Origin: Pseudoneurospora amorphoporcata
Lineage: Eukaryota > Ascomycota > Sordariomycetes > Sordariales > Sordariaceae
DNA length: 11,372 bases
Assembly: GCA_033297205.1 (NCBI GenBank)
Contig: MU859517.1
Span: 1-11,372 of the forward strand
Direction of reading: 5' to 3'
The notes under the pieces were generated by a model that worked only from the letters and a program-made list of their open reading frames with translations, was not told the DNA's origin and ran no database searches. The translations under genes and the position numbers were made by a program. Numbering within the stretch: position 1 is the stretch's first letter; every line of letters starts with the position of its first letter. This document shows, one piece after another, positions 1-8,400 of this stretch.

Positions 1-810
1 AGATACCTGAAGTATTTGCGCGAGGCTGAGAGATGTGCGGCTCCGCGAGCCTCTCGTTGTAGGGTCAGGGTTGAGGTCAAATGTCCGTGTGACAATATCA
101 AGCGAGGATGTGCCGCTATCGTTCTTCATAGGACAATTTAGCCTCAATTGGCCCATAGCATTGCGGTTTCATACTCTTATTCACCTATCAGTAGATGGGG
201 TAAATGGGGTGGCCAGGGTAGTAGGGACCCTGGGCCCTTCTGCCTGGTTGTATACAGGCACAGGAACGTTATCCCCAAAGGGAAGTTCTAGGTTCCGTTC
301 CCACTTGGATGTTGTTAAGATTCTTACCTCGCTTTTCTCCATGTGATTTCACCGCTTGGGGCTGTCATTGGTCGCCGACATCGATCTAGCCGTTTGATTT
401 CTTGCGCAGCTAAAGCTGCGACTATGTAGTTTCGAGCGGATCCTAATATCGATTAAACTCCATGGTCCTTGACTGTGTAACCGCAAAGTGTGCGTGCCAG
501 CGTCGTCATAAGCTGCTCACAGTCGGCTCGCCTGCAATCAGGGCGCCCGGGAGAACACCGGTAGATCCCGAGATTATGCCGCGACTGAAAGCCACTCAGT
601 CCCCTATGCTGCTCCATGATGCCTCGCTTCGCCAGGCTTCAAGCCGGTTGCCCGGTCTTTGACAGCACCCAGTATAGATCCATGCTGATTATGCACTTGG
701 TTCGCTTAATGCTTCGGTTGGGGAGTATTTCTGTTACAAACTCGTGGTTAATGGTTGGTTTTCAGTTTACAATCTGTGAGCGAACTGCTGTCCTTTGACA
801 TAGACGCCAT
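1..810. other. 5' flank without a recognisable gene
   Basis: I see no recognisable protein family, RNA gene or mobile element here on either strand. Short open frames exist but none has a known motif. The most protein-like is a 53-codon frame on the minus strand (342 down to 181) that ends at a possible GTGAAT splice donor; I do not recognise it. A 7-bp perfect inverted repeat with a 2-base loop (arms 405-411 and 414-420) is the only local structure noted. The right edge lies just beyond the stop codon of the hydrolase fragment, so part of this region is probably its 3' flank. Confidence 0.5.
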
Positions 811-1103
811 TTAGGCGTGGATTTCACAGAGGCAGGCAGCATCCCGTACCACATCGGCCAGCTCCTTTACAGTTTCCTTGTCCCGGGGCAACGTGTGTCC
901 TTTGGCGTGATCAAAGAGATAGGCAGTATCAGGATCGCAGACGTTGTAAAGGGCCAGAAACCTGTGGACGTAAGGGTCCAAGGAGCCGACTAGAGTGCAG
1001 ATTGCTGTCAGCCAAGTTATCCATGGATAAGCATTCTGGTAGGCACTTTTACTCAGTAATGTGAAACAGGATAAAGCATAATGGGTTCCAAGTTTGGCGA
1101 GAG
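811..1103 (-). CDS. FSH1/LovG-family serine hydrolase, C-terminal part only
   Basis: The minus strand reads a typical C-terminal end of fungal FSH1 serine hydrolases (alpha/beta hydrolase fold), closing with TAA at 811-813. Visible are GSLDPYV, with the likely catalytic Asp at 976-978, then the CDPDTA block, and HAKGHTLPRD, with the likely catalytic His at 895-897. After that comes a helix of the ELADVVRDA type. A probable 63-bp intron (990-1052 on the minus strand: donor GTAAAA, branch CTGAC near 1007-1011, acceptor CTCTAG) joins an upstream exon ending CFTLL, matching the strand before the Asp motif in this family. That exon may begin near 1103 after a CTGCAG acceptor. The N-terminal half, with the HG motif and the nucleophile GxSxG, was not found up to 2400, so the gene is truncated, decayed or interrupted. 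Members such as LovG release chains from HR-PKSs, which fits the neighbouring synthase. Family identity is fairly secure; upstream exon limits are inferred. Confidence 0.62.
990..1052 (-). other. Probable intron in the FSH1-type hydrolase
   Basis: Read on the minus strand, this 63-bp segment begins GTAAAA, carries CTGAC and ends CTCTAG about 17 bases after the branch adenine. Removing it joins a TLL-ending exon to the GSLDPYV exon in phase. Without splicing the frame also stays open but reads residues atypical of the family. An acceptor at CTGACAG (1005-1007) is less likely because it lies too close to the branch site. Confidence 0.45.
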
Positions 1104-1737
1104 CTGCAGATAGATGATTGTTTACAGCGAGGTGGTGTTGGTGGTAACTTGGTTTCCTTCATGGAGGGCATGCCACGATGGTGACAAGTTGGTTGATTTG
1201 GAGGTGTTGATTGGTAGATGGCAGAAACTGCAACCTTTGGTTTAACTTGAGCCGCCCAGGGCAGCAATTCAGAGTGTTTGGGAATGGGGGAGCTGTACCT
1301 GGCAAGTTTGACCAACAAGTATTTCTACGCCCGGGCTGTGCAGGTCAGTACAGCAGAAATTTTGATTAAATGTATCGAAACCTTGTCTCTTAGCACTTAT
1401 GTGCCGTTGTTTGCTGCTTTTCGTTTCAATCCAATGCCGTGACAAGTACCGAGATCTGCTAGCCACCAATCACCGAGAGCGGTTAAATGTTATCGATAAG
1501 GAGCTGCTTCAACGACAATGCCTTCCATTTTCAACTTTGGACAATGTTCAGTCACTCGTCACTTCCGTATTTGTTAACATCCAGCATCAGCCCGGACATC
1601 GTTGTAATTACCTCAGAGAGGCACCTTCCGTTCGTCCCTCAAGCCGCGCATGTCAAGTAACGTGACTTGACCAGGTCCACTGCAGTTTTGCATCATGTCG
1701 TCCGGGAGCAAAATGGGACAAAAAGCTGCATGAGCCT

Positions 1738-1938
1738 TCACTGCGACATGCCACCAAAGATGCCATCCACGTTACCCTCCAATCCAACCTCTCGCCGGAC
1801 AATCATCACCTCGACTTCCTTGCCTTTGGTGATCTCCACATGGACGACGCTCTGCGAGATTAGCCGCTGCACACGGGCCCGGGTATGTTACCTTGCCGGC
1901 GCTGGAGTCTCGACTACCTCGTTGAAGATATGGATGGC
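1738..1938 (-). pseudogene. Unidentified coding-like remnant
   Basis: The minus strand has a 49-codon open stretch ending in TGA at 1738-1740. Its composition is protein-like, with alternating hydrophobic and charged residues (for example VEITKGKEVEVMIVRRE). Upstream in the same frame, after a single TAA at 1888-1890, about 16 further plausible codons reach 1938. A 25-base GTAACA...TGTGCAG segment between the two halves resembles intron ends but is too short to be a normal intron. I do not recognise the family. The plus strand with the same codon boundaries is also open and plausible, so the coding strand, or coding at all, is uncertain. Confidence 0.2.
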
Positions 1939-2133
1939 TTGGGATGGAGATACAGATTCACTTTGATTGTGAATATGTGAACAGCACGTTGGATCGGCCC
2001 TCGTTCCCCTGGCCATTGGCACCCAGCCTGGTTTCTTCAAAGCTCCCTTTCGCCCATGGCCGTCCTATCGCAGCTCCCTCGCAGCAGCCCGCTTCTCCAG
2101 AGATCTACCTCAAGTTTGGGACTCGGTCGACAG

Positions 2134-2167
2134 CCTCCGCTGGTCAACCGAGGAGAGTCAGCGGAGG
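2134..2167. promoter_or_regulatory. Inverted repeat upstream of the PKS, candidate regulator site
   Basis: CCTCCGCTG (2134-2142) and CAGCGGAGG (2159-2167) form a perfect 9-bp inverted repeat with a 16-base spacer, about 265-300 bases before the PKS start codon. CGG/CCG half-sites are what fungal Zn2Cys6 cluster regulators commonly bind, but the spacing cannot be tied to a named factor. This is a structural observation with an inferred role. Confidence 0.35.
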
Positions 2168-2221
2168 ACCGGTCTGGTCTCACATATCGTCTTCCTGCCA
2201 GATTGGGCCTGTGATCCCGAG

Positions 2222-2226
2222 CCAAT
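2222..2226 (+). promoter_or_regulatory. CCAAT box
   Basis: CCAAT lies about 205 bases upstream of the PKS ATG, a usual distance for the fungal CCAAT-binding (HAP) complex. The motif is short and would also occur by chance. Confidence 0.3.
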
Positions 2227-2336
2227 ATTGCACCGCCCGCGTCATCACCACCCAAGTTGCCCCAGCTGCCGCCAGATAAGAGTCCAGCTCCTCCGCTCCG
2301 TTGTCTTGCCCATTTCTTACCGTTGTAATGCTCTTC

Positions 2337-2342
2337 TATATA
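2337..2342 (+). promoter_or_regulatory. TATA-like element of the PKS promoter
   Basis: TATATA sits about 90 bases before the ATG at 2431, preceded by a pyrimidine-rich stretch (2281-2336), as in many filamentous fungal promoters. Transcription would start between here and 2431, in an AC-rich leader. Confidence 0.4.
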
Positions 2343-2430
2343 CCCATCACAACAAACGACAAATTACTACCCTCCTCAGATAGCCAAAAGCCCTGACACA
2401 GACAAGTCAACCCGACCTCCTTGGCCCTCA

Positions 2431-5400
2431 ATGGCGCCCATTGCTGTGACGCCGGATAGCTCAACCGCCAGTCCTTCTGGTGGCAGCTGGAACGGCTACT
2501 TCCACGTGCGTAACGGTGGCGGCCATGGCAGCTGGACTGCCGACTCTGGGCCCGGTTCGGGCTCCCCTCTCCCTCCCCGCCGCCATCTCCAAGATATGCC
2601 TATAGCCATTGTTGGAATGGCCTGTCGGATGCCCGGCAATGTCTCTACTCCGGCCGAGTTCTGGGAACTCTGCACTAGGGCCCGGTCCGGCTGGTCGGAA
2701 ATCCCCACGCAGAGATTCAACAGCGCCCGCTTCCACCATCCCAATCAGGGCAGAGGCGGCACCCTGAATCCCGTCGGCGGCAACTTCTTGAATGTCGACC
2801 TGGCTGCCCTTTGATGCCCCTTTTTTTGGTCTGACTGAAAAGGAGGCTATTTCCATGGATCCCCAGCAGCGTCTTCTTCTCGAATGTACCTTTGAAGCAC
2901 TCGAAAATGCCGGCATTCCAAAGCATACCATTGTCGGAAAGGACGTTGGCGTTTTCGTCGGCGGTTCCGTTCCCGAGTACGAATCTCATCTTTCCAGAGA
3001 CTCAGATACCATACCTATGCACCAGGCAATCGGGTTAGCTTCTTTAGTTCCCTCCATCGAAATTGCATCTGGTAGAGACATCAAAGACTTTGCGAGTCTG
3101 ACATTATTTATACATTGGCTCAAACAGGTTGTGCATATGCCATGCAGTCCAACCGCATATCGCACTTTTTCGACCTGCGAGGCCCCAGTTTCACGGCCGA
3201 TACAGCATGTTCTTCTAGCATGGTGGCCATGCACCTGGCTTGTCAGCGCTTGCGAACCGGTGAATCAAGCTCCGCTTTGGTCGGAGGCTGTCACCTCAAC
3301 ATGCTTCCCGAGTTCTGGGTCTCCTTTTCGACTTGCAGGTGAGTCGGAAACAACCAGCGCGGCTCCCCCTGCTACCATAGCGTCACCTTATTGGTTGCGT
3401 CTGGTTGTCCCCATGGTCTAATCAGCCCGTACGCAGACTGCTCTCGGATACCGGCCGTTCATTTTCCTTTGACAATCGAGGCACGGGGTTTGGCCGTGGA
3501 GAGGGCTGTGGCATGATTGTCCTGAAGCCACTGGACCAGGCTATAAGGGATAATGATCCCATCAGGGCAGTCATTGCCGCAACTGGCCTTAACCAGGATG
3601 GCAAGACGCCCGGCATCACCATGCCAAATGGGTCAGCACAAGGTCAGTCAGCAAGCATACTCACGATAATTGATCTTACTTAGATGAGAAACTGACTCCT
3701 TCTCAACATGAAGAGGACCTCATGCGCCAAGTCTATGGCAATGCTGGCCTCGACCCAAATTTGTGCGGCTTTGTCGAGGCCCATGGAACCGGCACTAGGG
3801 TCGGTGATCCCATCGAGGCTACTGCCATTCTTAATGTTTTGGGCCAAGACAGAAGCCCACGCAACCCTCTATGGATCGGCTCTGTAAAATGCAACATTGG
3901 CCATCTGGAAGGGGCTTCCGGTATGTCATTATTACTCCATTACTCTCAAACATTGGCCGACCTGATTCAAGACTAATGTGGCCCGCTTCTCCGTCTTCAG
4001 GTATTGCCGGTGTCATCAAAACAGCCCTCATGCTTGAGCGTAGCTTCATCCTTCCGAACCATGATTTCAAGCAGTCAAACCCAAAGATCCCCTGGAAGGA
4101 GTGGAACCTAAAAGTTCCGGTGACCCAAAAGCCGTGGCCGCGCGGAAAAAAGTACATCAGTGTCAACAATTTCGGGTTTGGTGGCACAAACGGCCATATT
4201 GTACTAACCGCAGCACCATTCTTGGGTTCTAAAACTTCCTGGCCCTCCCATGACGACACCATGATGACGTCGGATAAGTCAGGGTCAGGCCGCAAGCTGT
4301 ACGTTGTCACAGCCAATGACAAGGCGGCTCTTTCGCAGCAGATGAAAAACATGGTGGTCTATCTTGAGCAGAGGCCCGAAATCTTCCAGGTAGATCTGAC
4401 CAGCAATCTTGCTTACACGCTTGGACAACGGAGATGCTTCCTTCAATGGAGAGCTGCCATCCCCGCCATCAGCTCCTTTGAGTTGATCGAAGCAATCAAC
4501 GGAGAAAAGGTTATAACCGGCAAAGAAACCGAGCCTCTCAGACTTGGTTTTATCTTTACCGGTCAAGGTGCTCAATGGTATGCCATGGGTCGGGGATTGT
4601 ACGAGCAATATCCGACATTCACCACGAGTATTTTGCAGGCCGACGCCTGCTGAACTGCTCTCGGGGCGGAATGGTCACTTACTGGTAAGCATGGACCACC
4701 AACATAAAGTCCCAACAGGTCTTTGGAAGGATGCCAACTAACCCGATTACTACTCTGGTAGAGGAACTCGGCAGGGATGCCAAAACCAGCAGGATCAGTG
4801 AGGCACATATTATTAGCCAGCCATCATGTACTGTGGTACAATTAGCCCTAGTTAACTTGCTACGAGGCTGGGGTCTCCAGCCAACTGCCGTGGCAGGCCA
4901 CTCGAGTGGTGAAATTGCTGCTGCATATGCTGCGGGCATTATCGACTTCGAATCTGCCATGGCAATTGCATACCATCAAGGCAGACTGATTCCTATTCTC
5001 AAAAAAAAAGTACCCCGAGCTTCAGCGCCGCATGATGGCTGTTGGAAGGAAGCAAGAAGGAATTTATACCACTTATTGAAAGACTACAAGAGAAGGAAGT
5101 CAGGATTGCTTGCTACAACAGTCCTTCCAGCTTGACCATTTCCGGCGATGAACCTGCCTTGGCCGAACTGGAGAGGATGTGCGAGAAGAGGCAGCTTTTC
5201 AACAGGCGTTTGGTCGTCGACGTCACTTACCATTCCCACCACATGAACTTGGTCGCCAAGGATCACCGTGCTTCCATCGCCAGCCTTCAACCACCATCTC
5301 GAACTGACGTGCAGTTTCACTCTTCTCTGTATGGCCATCTTGTCGACGGTGCCGATTTGCAGCCTAATTACTAGTTGAAAACTTGACTTGTCCTGTACGC

Positions 5401-8400
5401 TTCAGTGAGGCGTTGCAGAGTATGCTTGCACCGGTCGGCGAGCACAAGCACGGAGTCAACATGCTCGTCGAACTCGGCCCCCATTCCGGGCTTCAAGGAC
5501 CTATCAAGCAGGTGCTCAAAGAGGCCGGTGGAAGCGCACCCAATATTCCCTACGCTTCTGCTCTTCTTAGGAAACGAAACGCCGTCGAGACCGCTCTGGA
5601 ACTTGCCGCACAGTTGTTCAGCAGAGGGGCAAACCTTGATTTTGGTGCCGTCAACTTCCCTAAGCCAACCAAACCACCAACGCTGCTGACAGATCTACCA
5701 CGGTACCCGTGGAACCATTCTACGAGATATTGGCAAGAGTCTCGTATGACAAATATGCACAAGAATGCGGCTGGTTCAGGGAGCGACATCATCGGTACCT
5801 TGGCCAACTACTCAAGCGATCTAGAGCCCACATGGCGCAACATCGTTCGCCTGGACGACCTACCCTGGCTGCGCCATCATAAGATTCAATCCCTGATCAT
5901 GTTTCCCATGTCTGGCTTTCTTGCCATGGCTATTGAGGCTGCCTCCCAGAGGGCAAATATAAAACACCGCTCATTCGATAGCTTTCAACTGAGGGATGTC
6001 GCCATCACAGAGCCCCTCATGATCCCAGACAATGACATTGAGGTTACAATCAGTCTCCGTCCGCACCAGGAGAGTATCAGATTTGTTTCGTCCGAAACAT
6101 GGGACGAGTTCAGGGTTTGTTCATGGACTTCTGGCCAAGGTTGGGTAGAGCATTGCGTTGGTTTGATCGCAACTGTAAAAACTACGGCCAATGATGTGGT
6201 CCAGGGCCTGCAGACCGGTGGTAATGGCTTTGAAGACCACCAATATTCCGTTACACCCACCATCGACAACATACAATGGGTTTCAGTCAATCCCCAGCAC
6301 ATGTACGAGGCCCTCAACAAGCTTGAGGTTGTGTATGGGCCTACCTTTCAAGGTCTCGACAATATCAGCGCATGCGATACACGGTCAACAGGAGATCTTG
6401 TTGCTCCAGATGTCGGAAAAGAGATGCCGGGTGGGTACCTGACCGAAGCCGTGATACAGCCCGCATTTCTCGAGTCGCTCATTAGTATGTACTGGCCCAT
6501 ACTCGGGGCTGGGCGCCGGCAGGTTGACACGATCTACCTACCGTCCTCGATTGAGTATACGACCGTCTCTTCAGCCATAACCCAACTGGCAAACAAGCCT
6601 GGAAATACACTGCGCGCCATCTGCAAGGCAAGATTTGTCCTAGCATTCATCGGCCGTTCAAGGTTCACATGGTTGCGGCTCCTGCGGCTTCTTTGGAAAG
6701 CATGATCTCGATTGATGGCTTAACAGTCTCTCCTGTGCTGGACGAAGATACTCTAGAGAAAAGCAGCGCTCCTCGCGACCTCTGCTACAAACTGGAATGG
6801 GAACAAGTTTTGGAGCCTGACCACATAACAAACCAGCTTTCTGTCGGTGCCCAGATTGTAATCATTCACGAGGATTCCAACTTTCAGCAACTTGTCGCTC
6901 TGGGGTTGGCGAACGCACTCGAGCAAGCCACAGGCAGGTTACCCGAAGTCGGTAGGCTCGACACAGTTGATCCAGAAGGAAAGACTTGCATTTTCCTGAA
7001 TGGGCTGCATCATCCTTTCCTGGCCACTATTTCGCCATCGCAATTCTCTGGCTTGCAAAAGCTTTTGACCGGGGTTGAAGCCATTCTATGGGTAGTCAAG
7101 GGAGCATATGACAAGTGCACCGAACCGGAGGCGAACATGGTCACCGGCCTCAGCAGGTCCATCCGTTCGGAAACTGCACTTCGGTTTGCTACACTAGATC
7201 TCGATGCGGCCACGCCCCTCTTGGAAGCCAAGGCCGCAGAGGTCATTTTCAGCGTCTTCAAGATCGCTTTTGGATCTGCTTCCTCGTCGATGAGTGAACT
7301 GGAGTTTATGGAGAGGGAAGGAGCGCTTTTCACCCCGCGTATCACCCATGACAGAGAAACCGACGCAGAAGTGCACAATTTGACAAATCCAAGAGCCTTG
7401 GAGCCCACCGCTTTTGGCGACAACGGCCGGTTTTGAGGCTGGAGATCTCTGCGCCGGGTGCTTTGGATAAACTTCACTTTGTTAACGATCAATCACTGGA
7501 AGTACCGTTGGCAATTGATCAAATTGAGATTGAGGTCAAGGCTGTCGGCATGAATTTCCGGGACGCCATGGCTGCGAAAGGTCTGATTCCCATCACCATG
7601 TCGGGCGCTAAAGCAAGCGGTGTTGTTATCGCTTTTGGGAGCAGTGTCTGCGCTTTCAAGGTTGGCGATCGCGTTGCAGCACTCACGCAAGGCGCTTTCG
7701 CGACACGAACGAGGGCAACTGCAAGTCTAGCATTCAAGGTCCCAGGACACATCTCCTTTGAAGCAGCTGCCACATTGCCCCTTGGATACTGCGTTGCATA
7801 CTACAGCCTGGTTGATGTCGGACGCTTGGCTGAGGGAGAAACCGTTCTCATTCACCAAGCAGCAGGGGTTGTCGGTCAAGCAGCCATTTGCCTCGCTCGG
7901 ATGATTGGAGCTGAGATTTTCGCAACGGTTGGGAGTGCTGAGAAGAAGGAGCTACTCGTCAATGAGTTCGGTCTCCCTTCCGATCGTGTCTTGTACAGTC
8001 GCGACACTACTTTTGGGCCTACTATTCGCCGTGCTACATGTGGCAGGCGGGTAGATGTGATCCTCAACTCATTGATCAGCGACGGCCTGCGGGAATCCTG
8101 GGAGTCTATCGGCAAGTTTGGGCGGCTCGTTGACATAGGCAAGCGCGACTCTGCCTCGAAGCCTCGAGTCGAAGTCTCCGCTGCCAATAAAAACGCCAGC
8201 TTTATTTCTGTTGACATCTTTGCTCTGCTGGCCGAACGGCCAAAGGTTCTCAAACGCATGTTTGCCGAAATTTCCCGACTGCTCATGTATGGGAAAGTCC
8301 GGTCGGCAACCCCGCTATCTGTCTTTCCAAGTTCAGATGTCGAAGGTGCATTGAAGATGCAACAAAGCGGCTCTACTATCGGCAAGGTGGTGGTGGCTCT

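Larger units (their letters stand above)
1104..2300. other. Intergenic region between the divergent hydrolase and PKS
   Basis: About 1.2 kb with no confidently assignable gene. It should contain the missing 5' half of the hydrolase if that gene were intact, but I could not find the N-terminal HG motif or the GxSxG nucleophile motif on the minus strand. Several open frames of 60-110 codons occur, partly because 1750-2280 is GC-rich and short of stop codons on both strands. The part next to the PKS probably holds its promoter elements, listed separately. Confidence 0.5.
2596..4206 (+). other. Ketosynthase (KS) domain
   Basis: The domain runs from MPIAIVGMACR to GGTNGHIVL across exons 1-5. The decarboxylative condensation triad is present: Cys in DTACSSS (3208-3210), His in VEAHGTGT (3782-3784) and His in NIGHLEGASG (3902-3904). 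MDPQQRLLLE and GRGEGCG are also typical. Two frame breaks fall inside, an extra C at 2807-2809 and one base too many at the first splice donor (3032-3034). Confidence 0.93.

Noticed and set aside
35..346. 103-codon plus-strand frame at the left end
   Set aside because: No motif, and the overlapping minus-strand frame is equally plausible.
405..420. 7-bp palindrome with 2-base loop
   Set aside because: Too short and isolated to assign as terminator or operator.
1399..1665. 88-codon plus-strand frame with fairly protein-like composition
   Set aside because: No recognised family, no convincing start context, and stop-poor frames on both strands nearby. Kept only as a possibility.
3643..3683. 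41-bp version of intron 3
   Set aside because: In phase, but unusually short, and it would retain residues atypical for the KS; the 71-bp version has a better branch site and gives the family-typical sequence.
3831..4352. 173-codon open frame on the minus strand
   Set aside because: Opposite the KS C-terminus and intron 4; no motif.
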